NCBI GenBank assembly: GCA_034440575.1
Contig: JAOTOL010001208.1
Coordinates: 296,001 to 360,000, forward strand
DNA: 64,000 nucleotides
From: Imbricaverruca yamaguchii
Taxonomy: Eukaryota; Arthropoda; Thecostraca; Neoverrucidae
Reading direction: 5' to 3'
Shown here: piece by piece, positions 43,236 to 56,861 of the stretch
Position numbering within the stretch: the stretch's first letter is position 1
Layout: every line of letters begins with the position of its first letter
Notes under the pieces: model-generated
Database searches by the model: none
Told to the model about the DNA's origin: nothing
The model's input: only the letters and a program-made list of their open reading frames with translations
Program-made: the position numbers and the translations under genes

Positions 43236-45394
43236 CATGCCAGTGACGATCGCACCATAGGCTAGTGATGTTGTTTTCTTTTCAGTTCAGCTTGATTTAA
43301 ATTGGTGACGTTGTCCCCATATGCGCAGAGCTACGTCAGCCAAGAGCGCTCCGTGTGGTGCGTACTGGTAGGGATCGAAGATATCGAGCAATTAGCGAGC
43401 GAACAGCTCATTCACAAAGACATGTGATGGTCACGGTATCAGCAAGCCGTGGTTGAAAACGCACTGATCAAATTTGTACTTCATCGATCGACGCCGTCTT
43501 ACAAAAGCTGTTCGCTTTCGATAACATTTACCTGATACGATCTGGATTGATATAATAATTACGAGTATATCGAAGCGCTCCCGCAATGCTTCCAGAGTGT
43601 TCCAAAGTGTTCCCCTTCAGTGCTCCAAAGTGTTCCTTGAACGCTCCGAAAGTGCTCCTTATGTACTCAATGCACTCATACCTCCACCTTCGAGTTCGAA
43701 GCTTGTCATCACAGATACTTCAAGACTCAGTAACACCATCAACAATTCCCTCTTGATTCGAGCCGGCAGCGGCAGACGGTGCTTGATCCGGATCCGGTAA
43801 CTCGATAATATCCCTACACACCTCTGCTCAGTAGATCAATTCCTTTCCGCATTGGTCGGAACCAAAACCTATCGAGCCAGGCTGGACAACAGCGTCAGTT
43901 GCTGGGGTGTTGTTTAGCTACATGTGTGGCGCATGTGACGATAGCGATCGTTATCAGTATTTTTATCTGTCCCCGCTCTAATTTAGCCAATTACAGTGCG
44001 GCATTTTTGTGAGAATGACTAAATAGCTTCCGGAGTAGCGGCTGCAAAATCCATTGATCGATCGCCGGGTTCGCTTCAGCAAAATTCACCAGTTGAAAAT
44101 GATGTAGACGCACGTGCTGCCACGTCAGCGACAGGGATTTGACATGTGAATATAAGTGCAGCTGTGTTATATGCAGGTGCACTCCACGAAAGCTATTCTT
44201 TCTACTGTCATATCAGTTGTGCACTGTAATTGGTTAACTTGGCGCGCGCACGGATTACAAACTGATATCGATCACAATCGCCACACGCGTCATATATGTA
44301 GCTAAGCGACACCCCGGCAACTGATTGTCATTGTCCAGGCCCGGGTCGGAACAATCATTTGGCAGGACAGGCAGTAAAAATCCGACTGCGGGCCAGAAAA
44401 TCCTTCACGGCACGGTGCGTGCGTCATTGGGCTCCTCCACGTCCCACTCTCGCCGGGCGTCCCGTTGCACTGAACAATAGCCGGCATCGGCCGCGGAAGA
44501 TTGCCCGCTCATTGTGACTGGAAGACAGATCTGGCGGACGGGCGGACGGCTGCTCCATCGCAGCGTGTGTGCGTGCGGCTGCCGCTGCCAGCCACAGCAG
44601 CCGTGATGTCATCTGCCTGCGGGTGGGGGGTCTGGTGCGGGGATGTATCATAACGTCCAGGGTTAATTTAGTGCCAAAGTTCATAACGTCCAAAGCTCAC
44701 AACGTCCAAGGATCTGGATGTTATGAATGCTCCTCATGGTGCGCCGGGACTGCGCGGCAGATGCCGTGTGTGCTGACTGTGGCAAACGTCTGAAGATGAG
44801 ACACAAAGATGCTTCACGTGGGCCAAGTTACCTTGCTTGCCTGGGACGGACCTAGGCCCTACTACCGTTGTCCGGTATGTAAGCTGATGGCATACTGATG
44901 CGCGACCTACAAAATGTTGTTTCCGTATTGGTTGATTGGATGGATCACGAGATACGGGATGTCCGACTGCAACTCACTTGGATGGGAGGTCTGTCCCATC
45001 AGCGTGCGTTGTGAGGGTGCGCTCTGGGCGTGGGTCGTATTCCGTTTCTGCTCCGAAATAGCTGACAAGTGGTAAAAGTGAGTCATAAATTAACGGGAAC
45101 TGCGGCAACTCCCGTTCCCATCTTGACGATGCCGTCATAGAGCTGGCGCTGGAGGAATGTGAAGAAACCGCTGGAGAAGTGTGAAGTAGCCGCTAGATGA
45201 TGGTGGAGAGGCTCGAGGCTAGGGTTGCAGTATGTCACAGCGGAAGATGAAGGGGAGGGGACGACAGACAGGTGTGTCACTGCAGGGCAGGTTGTCACTA
45301 CACCCTTCGTTGTCAGTGTGTCACTGCACCGGGCTGTGATGGTTTTCCAGCTGGGAAGCGGTACAGCCTGGGGCACCGCCCTGTCGGTCAGATG
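43236..45394. other. unique intronic sequence
   Basis: No gene was recognised in 2.1 kb. It holds a small TGTTCCAAAGTGTTCC repeat (43590-43655) and an ACGTCCAA repeat (44655-44720). Confidence 0.55.
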
Positions 45395-45833
45395 GCGTAC
45401 CGGCCACATGGTGTGCCACCAGCTGTACCGGCCACATGGCGTGCCACCAGCTGTACCGACCACATGGTGTTCCACCAGCTGTACCGGCCACATGGCGTGC
45501 CACCAGCTGTACCGACCACATGGCGTGCCACCAGCTGTACCGACCACATGGCGTGCCACCAGAGGTACCGACTACATGGCGTGCCACCAGCTGTCCCGGC
45601 CACATGGCGTGCCACCAGCTGTACCGGCCACATGGTGTTCCACCAGCTGTACCGGCCACATGGTGTTCCACCAGCTGTACCGGCCACATGGCGTGCCACC
45701 AGCTGTACCGGCCACATGGTGCTCCACCAGCTGTACCGACCACATGGCGTGCCACCAGCTGTCCCGGCCACATGGTGTGCCACCAGCTGTACCGACCACA
45801 TGGCGTGCCACCAGCTGTACCGACTACATCAGG
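45395..45833. repeat. 28-bp minisatellite, about 16 copies
   Basis: Unit CTGTACCGGCCACATGGCGT plus GCCACCAG; GACC/GGCC and GCGTGC/GTGTTC variants. Very homogeneous. Confidence 0.95.
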
Positions 45834-46195
45834 CACGGCAGCATCCACTCGCAGCAGACTGGCCCCACCGTCTGTGTGCAGAAGGGCGCTGCGTCTACCG
45901 ATGTCCGTTAGTTGCCGTCCATGTGGACCCCCCACCCCCTCCCCCTCAACCCCACCCGGCCGCCGAGCACAGGCTGTTTACCGTGCCGGTTTTCACCAGC
46001 TGTTGATAGCCATGCAGCCGGGGGACAGAGGGCGTGTTTTTACCGGCGCGCGGTGCCGGAGGAGATCCGTGGACTGTGTTGTCGTCAGCGTCTGTGGGCA
46101 CCCTTTGTGCGCCGGCCGACACGCCTCTCGTCGCCGCGGCCTTGGAGCCGCTGGGTGTGGGGGATGGGCTGTCGTGATGTGGCCGTGCTGTCCTG
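45834..46195. other. unique spacer between two arrays
   Basis: Nothing recognised. Confidence 0.55.
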
Positions 46196-49100
46196 CAGAC
46201 CTGCACCACGTGCCGGGCTACTGCACTATCCTGGAGCACTACACCACGTGCCGGGCTACTGCACTATCCTGGAGCACTACACCACATGCCGGGCTACAGT
46301 CTCTCCTGGAGCACTACACCACGTGCCGGGCTACTGCACTATCCTGGAGCACCACACCACATGCCGGGCTACAGTCTCTCCTGGAGCACTACACCACATG
46401 CCGGGCTACTGCACTATCCTGGAGCACCACACCACATGCCGGGCTACAGTCTCTCCTGGAGCACTACACCACATGCCGGGCTACTTCACTATCCTGGAGC
46501 ACCACACCACGTGCCGGGCTACAGTCTCTCCTGGAGCACTACACCACATCCCGGGCTACAGTCTCTCCTGTAGCACTACACCACGTGCCGGGCTACAGTC
46601 TCTCCTGGAGCACCACACCACGTGCCGGGCTACAGTCTCTCCTGGAGCACTACACCACGTGCCGAGCTACTGCACTATCCTGGAGCACCACACCACGTGC
46701 CGGGCTACAGTCTCTCCTGGAGCACTACACCACATCCCGGGCTACAGTCTCTCCTGTAGCACTACACCACGTGCCGGGCTACTGCACTATCCTGGAGCAC
46801 TACACCACATGCCGAGCTACTGCACTATCCTGGAGCACTACACCACGTGCCGGGCTACTGCCTCTCCTGTAACACAACACCACGTGCCGGGCTACTGCAC
46901 TATCCTGGAGCACCACACCACATGCCGGGCTACAGTCTCTCCTGGAGCACTACACCACATGCCGGGCTACTGCACTATCCTGGAGCACCACACCACATGC
47001 CGGGCTACTGCACTATCCTGGAGCACTACACCACGTGCCGGGATATTGCACTATCCTGGAGCACCACACCACGTGCCGGGCTACAGTCTCTCCTGGAGCA
47101 CTACACCACATCCCGGGCTACAGTCTCTCCTGTAGCACTACACCACGTGCCGGGCTACTGCACTATCCTGGAGCACTACACCACATGCCGAACTACTGCA
47201 CTATCCTGGAGCACTACACCACGTGCCGGGCTACTGCCTCTCCTGTAACACAACACCACGTGCCGGGCTACTGCACTATCCTGGAGCACCACACCACATG
47301 CCGGGCTACAGTCTCTCCTGGAGCACTACACCACATGCCGGGCTACTGCACTATCCTGGAGCACCACACCACATGCCGGGCTACTGCACTATCCTGGAGC
47401 ACTACACCACGTGCCGGGATATTGCACTATCCTGGAGCACTACACCACGTGCCGGGCTACTGCACTATCCTGGAGCACTACACCACGTGCCGGGCTACAG
47501 TCTCTCCTGTAGCACTACACCACGTGCCGGGCTACTGCCTCTCCTGTAGCACTACACCACGTGCCGGGTTACTGCACTATCCTGGAGCACTACACCACGT
47601 GCCGGGCTACTGCACTATCCTGGAGCACTACACCACGCGCCGGGCTACTGCACTATCCTGGAGCACTACACCACATGCCGGGCTACAGTCTCTCCTGCAG
47701 CACTACACCACGTGCCGGGCTACTGCCTCTCCTGTAACACAACACCACGTGCCGGGCTACTGCACTATCCTGGAGCACTACACCACGTGCCGGGCTACTG
47801 CACTATCCTGGAGCACAACACCACATGCCGGGCTACAGTCTCTCCTGTAGCACTACACCACGTGCCGGGCTACAGTCTCTCCTGTAGCACTACACCACGT
47901 GCCGGGCTACTGCACTATCCTGGAGCACTACACCACGTGCCGGGCTACTGCACTATCCTGGAGCACTACACCACGTGCCGGGATATTGCACTATCCTGGA
48001 GCACTACACCACGTGCCGGGCTACTGCACTATCCTGGAGCACTACACCACGTGCCGGGCTACAGTCTCTCCTGTAGCACTACACCACGTGCCGGACTTCT
48101 GCCTCTCCTGTAGCACCACACCACATGCCGGGCTACAGTCTCTCCTGTAGCACTACACCACGTGCCGGGCTACTACACTATCCTGGAGCACTACACCACA
48201 TGCCGGGCTACAGTCTCTCCTGTAGCACTACACCACGTGCCGGGCTACATTCTCTCCTGTAGCACTACACCACGTGCCGGGCTACTGCCTCTCCTGTAAC
48301 ACAACACCACGTGCCGGGCTACTGCACTATCCTGGAGCACTACACCACGTGCCGGGCTACTGCACTATCCTGGAGCACAACACCACATGCCGGGCTACAG
48401 TCTCTCCTGTAGCACTACACCACGTGCCGGGCTACAGTCTCTCCTGTAGCACTACACCACGTGCCGGGCTACTGCACTATCCTGGAGCACTACACCACGT
48501 GCCGGGCTACTGCACTATCCTGGGGCACTACACCACGTGCCGGGATATTGCACTATCCTGGAGCACTACACCACGTGCCGGGCTACTGCACTATCCTGGA
48601 GCACTACACCACGTGCCGGGCTACAGTCTCTCCTGTAGCACTACACCACGTGCCGGGCTTCTGCCTCTCCTGTAGCACTACACCACGTGCCGGGCTACTG
48701 CCTCTCCTGTAGCACTACACCACGTGCCGGGCTACAGTCTCTCCTGTAGCACTACACCACGTGCCGGGCTACAGTCTATCCTGGAGCACTACACCACGTG
48801 CCGGGCTACTGCACTATCCAGGAGCACTACACCACGTGCCGGGCTACTGCACTATCCTGGAGCACTACACCACGTGCCGGGCTACTGCACTATCCTGGAG
48901 CACTACACCACGTGCCGGGCTACTGCACTATCCTGGAGCACTACACCACGTGCCGGGATACTGCACTATCCTGGAGCACTACACCACGTGCCGGGCTACT
49001 GCACTATCCTGGAGCACTACACCACATCCCGGGCTACAGTCTCTCCTGTAGCACTACACCACGTGCCGGGCTACAGTCTCTTCTGGAGCACCACACCACG

Positions 49101-52100
49101 TGCCGGGCTACAGTCTCTCCTGGAGCACCACACCACGTGCCGGGCTACAGTCTCTCCTGGAGCACTACACCACATCCCGGGCTACAGTCTCTCCTGTAGC
49201 ACTACACCACGTGCCGGGCTACTGCACTATCCTGGAGCACTACACCACATGCCGAACTACTGCACTATCCTGGAGCACTACACCACGTGCCGGGCTACTG
49301 CCTCTCCTGTAACACAACACCACGTGCCGGGCTACTGCACTGTCCTGGAGCACTACACCACGTGCCGGGCTACTGCACTATCCTGGAGCACTACACCACG
49401 TGCCGGGCTACTGCACTATCCTGTAGCACTACACCACGTGCCGGGCTACTGCACTATCCTGGAGCACTACACCACATGCCGGGCTACAGTCTCTCCTGTA
49501 GCACTACACCACGTGCCGGGCTACTGCCTCTCCTGTAGCACTACACCACATGCCGGGCTACTGCACTATCCTGTAGCACTACACCACGTGCCGGCCTACT
49601 GCACTATCCTGGAGCACTACACCACATGCCGGGCTACTGCACTATCCTGGAGCACTACACCACGTGCCGGGCTACTGCACTATCCTGTAGCACTACACCA
49701 CGTGCCGGGCTACTGCACTATCCTGGAGCACTACACCACATGCCGGGCTACTGCACTATCCTGGAGCACTACACCACATGCCGAGCTACTGCCTCTCCTG
49801 TAGCACTACACCACATGCCGGGCTACTGCACTATCCTGGAGCACTACACCACATGCCGGGCTACTGCACTATCCTGGAGCACTACACCACATGCCGGGCT
49901 ACAGTCTCTCCTGGAGCACTACACCACATGCCGGGCTACAGTCTCTCCTGGAGCACTACACCACATGCCGGGCTACAGTCTCTCCTGGAGCACTACACCA
50001 CGTGCCGAGCTACTGCACTATCCTGGAGCACTACACCACATGCCGGGCTACAGTCTCTCCTGTAGCACTACACCACGTGCCGGGCTACTGCCTCCTGTAG
50101 CACTACACCACATGCCGGGCTACTGCACTATCCTGGAGCACTACACCACGTGCCGGGCTACTGCACTATCCTGGAGCACTACACCACATGCCGGGCTACT
50201 GCACTATCCTGGAGCACTACACCACATGCCGGGCTACTGCACTATCCTGGAGCACTACACCACGTGCCGGGCTACTGCACTATCCTGGAGCACTACACCA
50301 CGTGCCGGGCTACAGTCTCTCCTGTAGCACTACACCACGTGCCGGGCTACAGTCTCTCCTGTAGCACTACACCACGTGCCGGGCTACAGTCTCTCCTGTA
50401 GCACTACACCACGTGCCGGGCTACTGCCTCTCCTGTAACACAACACCACGTGCCGGGCTACTGCACTATCCTGGAGCACTACACCACGTGCCGGGCTACT
50501 GCACTATCCTGGAGCACAACACCACATGCCGGGCTACAGTCTCTCCTGTAGCACTACACCACGTGCCGGGCTACAGTCTCTCCTGTAGCACTACACCACG
50601 TGCCGGGCTACTGCACTATCCTGGAGCACTACACCACGTGCCGGGCTACTGCACTATCCTGGAGCACTACACCACGTGCCGGGATATTGCACTATCCTGG
50701 AGCACTACACCACGTGCCGGGCTACTGCACTATCCTGGAGCACTACACCACGTGCCGGGCTACAGTCTCTCCTGTAGCACTACACCACGTGCCGGACTTC
50801 TGCCTCTCCTGTAGCACAACACCACGTGCCGGGCTACTGCCTCTCCTGTAGCACCACACCACATGCCGGGCTACAGTCTCTCCTGTAGCACTACACCACG
50901 TGCCGGGCTACTGCACTATCCTGGAGCACTACACCACATGCCGGGCTACAGTCTCTCCTGTAGCACTACACCACGTGCCGGGCTACAGTCTCTCCTGTAG
51001 CACTACACCACGTGCCGGGCTACTGCACTATCCTGAGCACTACACCACGTGCCGGGCTACTGCACTATCCTGGAGCACAACACCACATGCCGGGCTACAG
51101 TCTCTCCTGTAGCACTACACCACGTGCCGGGCTACAGTCTCTCCTGTAGCACTACACCACGTGCCGGGCTACTGCACTATCCTGGAGCACTACACCACGT
51201 GCCGGGCTACTGCACTATCCTGAAGCACTACACCACGTGCCGGGATATTGCACTATCCTGGAGCACTACACCACGTGCCGGGCTACTGCACTATCCTGGA
51301 GCACTACACCACGTGCCGGGCTACAGTCTCTCCTGTAGCACTACACCACGTGCCGGGCTTCTGCCTCTCCTGTAGCACTACACCACGTGCCGGGCTACTG
51401 CCTCTCCTGGAGCACTACACCACGTGCCGGGCTACAGTCTCTCCTGTAGCACTACACCACGTGCCGGGCTACAGTCTATCCTGGAGCACTACACCACGTG
51501 CCGGGCTACTGCACTATCCTGGAGCACTACACCACGTGCCGGGCTACTGCACTATCCTGGAGCACTACACCACGTGCCGGGCTACTGCACTATCCTGGAG
51601 CACTACACCACGTGCCGGGCTACTGCACTATCCTGGAGCACTACACCATGTGCCGGGATATTGCACTATCCTGGAGCACTACACCACGTGCCGGGCTACT
51701 GCACTATCCTGGAGCACTACACCACGTGCCGGGCTACAGTCTCTCCTGTAGCACTACACCACGTGCCGGGCTACTGAACTATCCTGGAGCACTACACCAC
51801 GTGCCGGGCTACTGCACTATCCTGGAGCACTACACCACGTGCCGGGCTACTGCACTATCCTGGAGCACTACACCACGTGCCGGGCTACTGCACTATCCTG
51901 TAGCACTACACCACGTGCCGGGCTACTGCACTATCGTGGAGCACTACACCACGTGCCGGGCTACTGCACTATCCTGGAGCACTACACCACGTGCCGGGCT
52001 ACTGCACTATCCTGGAGCACTACACCACATGCCGGACTACAGTCTCCTGTAGCACTACACCACATGCCGGACTACAGTCTCTGTAGCACTACACCACATG

Positions 52101-53755
52101 CCGGACTACAGTCTCCTGTAGCACTACACCACATGCCGGGCTACAGTCTCTCCTGTAGCACTACACCACATGCCGGACTACAGTCTCTCCTGTAGCACTA
52201 CACCACATGCCCGACTACAGTCTCTCCTGTAGCATTACACCACATGCCGGACTACAGTCTCTCCTGTAGCATTACACCACATGCCGGACTACAGTCTCCT
52301 GTAGCACTACACCACATGCCGGACTACAGTCTCTCCTGTAGCACTACACCACATGCCGGACTACAGTCTCTCCTGTAGCACTACACCACGTGCCGGGCTA
52401 CAGTCTCTCCTGTAGCATTACACCACATGCCGGACTACAGTCTCTCCTGCAGCACTACACCACGTGCCGGGCTACAGTCTCTCCTGTAGCATTACACCAC
52501 ATGCCGGGCTACAGTCTCTCCTGTAGCACTACACCACATGCCGGACTACAGTCTCTCCTGTAGCACTACACCACATGCCGGACTACTGCACTATCCGGGA
52601 GCACTACACCACGTGCCGGGCTACAGCCTCTCCTGTAGCACTACACCACATGCCGGGCTACAGTCTCTCCTGTAGCATTACACCACATTCCGGGCTACAG
52701 TCTCCTGTAGCACTACACCACATGCCGGACTACAGTCTCTCCTGTAGCACTACACCACATGCCGGACTACAGTCTCCTGTAGCACTACACCACATACAGG
52801 GCTACAGTCTCTCATGTAGCACTACACCACATGTCGGACTACAGTCTCTCCTGTAGCATTACACCACATGCCGGGCTACGGTCTCTCCTGTAGCACTACA
52901 CCACATGCCGGACTACAGTCTCTCCTGTAGCATTACACCACATGCCGGGCTACGGTCTCTCCTGTATCACTACACCACGTGCCGGGCTACAGTCTCTCCT
53001 GTAGCACTACACCACGTGCCGGGCTACAGTCTCTCCTGTAGGACTACACCACGTGCCGGTGGACGTCTCTCCTGTAGCACTACACCACGTCCCGGGGGAC
53101 GTCTCTCCTGTAGCACTACACCACGTGCCGGGGGACGTCTCTCCTGTAGCACTACACCACATGCCGGACTACAGTCTCTCCTGTAGCATTACACCACATG
53201 CCGGGCTACAGTCTCTCCTGTAGCATTACACCACATGCCGGACTACAGTCTCCTGTAGGACTACACCACACGCCGGACTACACTCTCTCCTGTAGCATTA
53301 CACCACATGCCGGACTACAGTCTCTCCTGTAGCACTACACCGCATGCCGGACTACGGTCTCTCCTGTAGCACTACACCACATGCCGGACTACAGTCTCCT
53401 GTAGCACTACACCACATGCCGGACTACAGTCTCTCCTGGAGCACTACACCACATGCCGGGGGACGTCTCTCCGTAGCACAACACCACGTGCCGGGGGACG
53501 TCTCTCCTGTAGCACTACACCACATGCCGGGGGCGTCTCTCCTGTAGCACAACACCACGTGTCGGGGGACGTCTCTCCTGTCGCACTACACCACGTGCCG
53601 GGGGTCGTCTCTCCTGTAGCACTACACCACATGCCGAGCTACAGTCTCTCCTGTAGCACTACACCACGTGCCGGGGGTCGTCTCTCCTGTAGCACTACAT
53701 CACGTGCCGGGGGACGTCTCTCCTGTAGCGCTACATCACATGCCAGGTTCCCACC
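46196..53755. repeat. 7.5-kb megasatellite, about 200 units of 37/38 bp
   Basis: Two main unit types alternate: a 38-bp type with GGGCTACTGCACTATCCTGG and a 37-bp type with GGGCTACAGTCTCTCCTG. Both share AGCACTACACCACGTGCCGGG. Most units carry CACGTG, others CACATG. The last 1.7 kb is built of different subtypes: CATGCCGGACTACAGTC from about 52020 and CGTGCCGGGGGACGTCTC from about 53055. Segments of many units are themselves repeated: about 562 bp between 47712 and 48274, and about 2,700 bp between 47712 and 50413. Confidence 0.98.
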
Positions 53756-54277
53756 TCTTCTGAGGCACTTCAGCTCCCGTGTCTGGTGCAGGATGGCTCC
53801 AGTAGCCGCAGAATGGCTCCAGTAGCCGCAGCTCCCTCAGCGGCAGCTCCCTCGAGCCACAAATCACCGCCGGCACCACGTAATCATGCCGCGTTTGTGA
53901 TTTCTGAGTGCCGTGTGTGTCGGTGTCGATCCAAGCCGAGCATCTCGGGCCAAAAGTGGGGGAAAGCGACGGGTTAACGGCGCACCGAGATAACGTGACG
54001 AGTGTTTCCTGATGCGTCGGAGACAGATAGGCGCCTGCGTAACGCCCCACGGTCCGTGGATGATCACACCGGAGTCTACAGATGCAACGCCACCGTGTAT
54101 TGCGGACCGGACATGGCCGCGCCGCCATGTGGAACGTCTGCCTTTCAGGGTTCCTACCTTCATGTCGCTCGAGCGCTCTTCTATTTTTGCGTAGATAGCA
54201 AGCAGGTGACATATTGGTCATGCTATTTTGTGTGATTGGGCATTCATTTTTTGTGGGATCACCCCCTCACGTGGAGG
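53756..54277. other. unique sequence
   Basis: A short AGTAGCCGCAG repeat at 53800-53860. A frame at 53999-54235 contains DDHTGVYRC, which resembles an Ig F strand, but lacks the rest of the fold (see rejected items). Confidence 0.5.
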
Positions 54278-54430
54278 GAGTGGGGGTAGTCTAGGGGGAG
54301 GGTGTCCGTCTCCCATCCTAAATTATATGGGTTCTAGTTGCACTGGGCTGTACCGTCCCCCGCGACCAACTGGCGTGAGAAATTGGCGATGCTATACTAT
54401 CCAACAGTCGAGTCGTAAATCCAAATCTCC
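54278..54430 (+). mobile_element. diverged tRNA-derived SINE, family B
   Basis: Head with a TAGTCTAGGGGGAGG A-box remnant and GGGTTCTAGTTGC B-box remnant. The core CGCGACCAACTGGCGTGAGA and TTGGCGATGCTATAC is the best link between families B and C. Confidence 0.75.
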
Positions 54431-54630
54431 ACCGCATCCACCGTCCACGTGAACATAAGCTTGCTTTACGCTTCTGATAGCCCTTCCCAGTGTTAATGTA
54501 TTGAGCAATGGGCAACGTAGTGCAACGCGCATCCATAGAGCTGACATAATATCTCCGTATATAGGCGTGGCGGGCAATGAAGGCGGATGCGACGACAACC
54601 ATGTGGACCCTCCCGTGCCCCGAGGTATGG

Positions 54631-54712
54631 CATGTCTCTCATATCATACCGCTGCACATCCCGTAACCATTGCCTCTCATATCATACCGCTGCACATCCC
54701 GTAACCACTGCT
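54631..54712. repeat. about 41-bp direct repeat, two copies
   Basis: TCTCATATCATACCGCTGCA followed by CATCCCGTAACCA occurs twice in a row. Confidence 0.9.
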
Positions 54713-55354
54713 CGGCGCAGGGAGGGGCGCACCACTTTCATTGGGTGGTTATGAGCCAATTTGACACAGTATATGTCGGTAGCGACTGCTCGCATTTGCA
54801 TACCGGATGCGGTTGCATCATTTTTACTGGCCGATTGAGAGAGCTGTGCGCAGGCTGGGTTTCGCCGGCGACCGGGCGCGAAATGAGGCGGCGTCGAGTG
54901 CGCCAACTGATTGCGATCTCTGGCGGGGGTAGCTATTACTGCCGCACCCGTCGATTGGCGGGCTCCGACGTGGCCGAATGTGGTCATTTGCTGAATGGCC
55001 GCCGGAAGGTCACCGGGTCGACCGGCGCGTCAAGTGGGCGCTCGGCGTCTCGCGTAAAGGCCGGACTTGTGCAGCTTTGTGCCGGCCATGGGTGAGAAAT
55101 GCTTACATAGCGGCGTAACGACCAAGACTGCGCAGGTTGGTTTCAGCTAAGGCGCAGGCGGAGTGAATCTTTTTCGGTTAGCTGAAAATGGAAATCAGCT
55201 TGAGTGGCCGATTCGGGAATGACGCGTTTGGGCGAGCGATAACATTGAAACGACTAACTCTGGCATGACGCTATAAACTCGGATATGGTGCTCTATTCTT
55301 CGGGGTCATGTGTATCAGCTTGCATGATTTTCGCGGCGTGGATGAACGCGTCGC
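54713..55354. other. unique sequence
   Basis: Nothing recognised. Confidence 0.55.
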
Positions 55355-55585
55355 CGACGCCGACTCTGATACTGATACCGAGACTGACGGTGATACCGAC
55401 ACTTAGACTGGCACTGGTACCGACACAGATGCCGAGAGTCATCGACACTGAGAGTGATACTGTCACCGACACTGAAAGTGATACCGTCACCGATACTGAT
55501 GGCTATACAGGCACCGAAACTGACAATGATGCCGCCACCGAAACTGACAGTGATACCGATACCGAGACTGAGGCTCGGTATATGT
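55355..55585. repeat. degenerate GATACC/GACACT hexanucleotide tract
   Basis: Period-6 pattern of GATACC, GACACT, GAGACT and similar. It resembles the tract at 19895-20375. Confidence 0.75.
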
Positions 55586-55761
55586 CGCCGCGCCCCTCCC
55601 TGGCCAGCGGCCGTCACTGCCGTGTGCGTGTGGGGGGGGCGCAGCCGGAGCCTGTCCTCCGCCCGAGTCATGACGCCGAGACGTGTTGACGCCAAGCGCT
55701 GAACTGAGTGTGGGCGTCGTGATGGAATGGCGGCGCGGTCAGCTGATGTATGTATGCGTGT

Positions 55762-56462
55762 CGACTAGTGCGTGTCGTGTCGTGACCAAGAGGTGTCGTG
55801 TCGTGACCAAGAGGTGACGTGTCGTGACCAGGAGGTGTCGTGTCGTGACCAAGAGGTGACGTGTCGTGACCAAGAGGTGACGTGTCGTGACCAGGAGGTG
55901 TCGTGTCGTGACCAAGAGGTGTCGTGTCGTGACCAGGAGGTGTCGTGGTGGTGACCATGAGGTGACGTGGTGGTGACCAGGAGGTGTCGTGTCGTGACCA
56001 GGAGGTGACGTGGTGATGACCAGGAGGTGACGGTGGTGGTGACCAGGAGGTGACGTGGTGGTGACCAGGAGGTGACGTGGTGGTGACCAGGAGGTGACGG
56101 TGGTGACCAGGAGGTGACGTGGTGATGACCAGGAGGTGACGTGGTGGTGACCAGGAGGTGACGTGGTGGTGACCAGGAGGTGACGTGGTGGTGACCAGGA
56201 GGTGACGTGGTGATGACCAGGAGGTGACGTGGTGGTGACCAGGAGGTGACGTGGTGGTGACCAGGAGGTGACGTGGTGATGTGGTGGTATCTGTGTGCGG
56301 TGACCAAAAGGTGACGTGGTGATGACCAGGAGGTGACGTGGTGGTGACCAGGAGGTGACGTGGTGATGTGGTGGTATCTGTGTGCGGTGACCAAGAGGTG
56401 ACGTGGTGATGTAGTGTCTGTGTGCCGAGTCCAAAAGGTGACGTGGTGATGTGGTGGTGTCT
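55762..56462. repeat. 21-bp minisatellite
   Basis: Left part: GTGTCGTGACCAAGAGGTGA or CCAGGAGGTGT. Right part: GTGGTGGTGACCAGGAGGTGAC. About 32 copies. A 22-bp insert GTGATGTGGTGGTATCTGTGTG recurs near 56275, 56362 and, altered, 56410. Confidence 0.93.
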
Positions 56463-56861
56463 GTGCCGTGACGCGATTGGCGTTCTATCTCTTGGGTCCG
56501 CTGGACGTTCCCTCACATATGGTGAATGTTATGTTTTCTGGCAATATTTGGCACTGGCCTAGTGCTAGCTTCTATCATATGCATTGATTGACGCTGACAC
56601 CAATGAGGGTATTATGTATCATTACCAATACCCTACTTCCCCCGCTGCCAGGAGCGATATGGTCTGTTCCCGGCTGGGTTTCTCCCCTTGCTCATCTCCA
56701 TCCATGTTCGGCTCCTCCATCTACCGGACAGGCTTTCCCTGCTTCCGTACCCTCACTGATTCCCAAATTTTGCCACCCTGGCGCTTACTTACCCCTGCCC
56801 CACCCCCGTCCAGTCAGTGCCCTTGCCTGTTATATCAGAACACAACACGCCGCCATTTGTT
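56463..56861. other. unique sequence
   Basis: Nothing recognised. Confidence 0.55.

Noticed and set aside
41573..43258. Frames of 541 and 561 codons rich in LQPSVSYTAA
   Set aside because: By-products of the 22-bp array; two frames encode the same peptide pattern, as expected for a period not divisible by 3.
46196..53755. CRISPR-like array of 37/38-bp repeats
   Set aside because: Units are directly adjacent without unique spacers, in an animal intron; it is a minisatellite.
54150..54221. Minus-strand CYLRKNRR, similar to the UNC5 Ig1-Ig2 linker
   Set aside because: It is on the wrong strand and nothing around it continues as an Ig2 domain.
53999..54235. Possible Ig-domain exon (DDHTGVYRC)
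   Set aside because: Only the F-strand motif fits; a stop lies just upstream (53996-53998), there is no B-strand Cys or core Trp, no convincing acceptor/donor pair, and it does not match the expected UNC5 Ig2.
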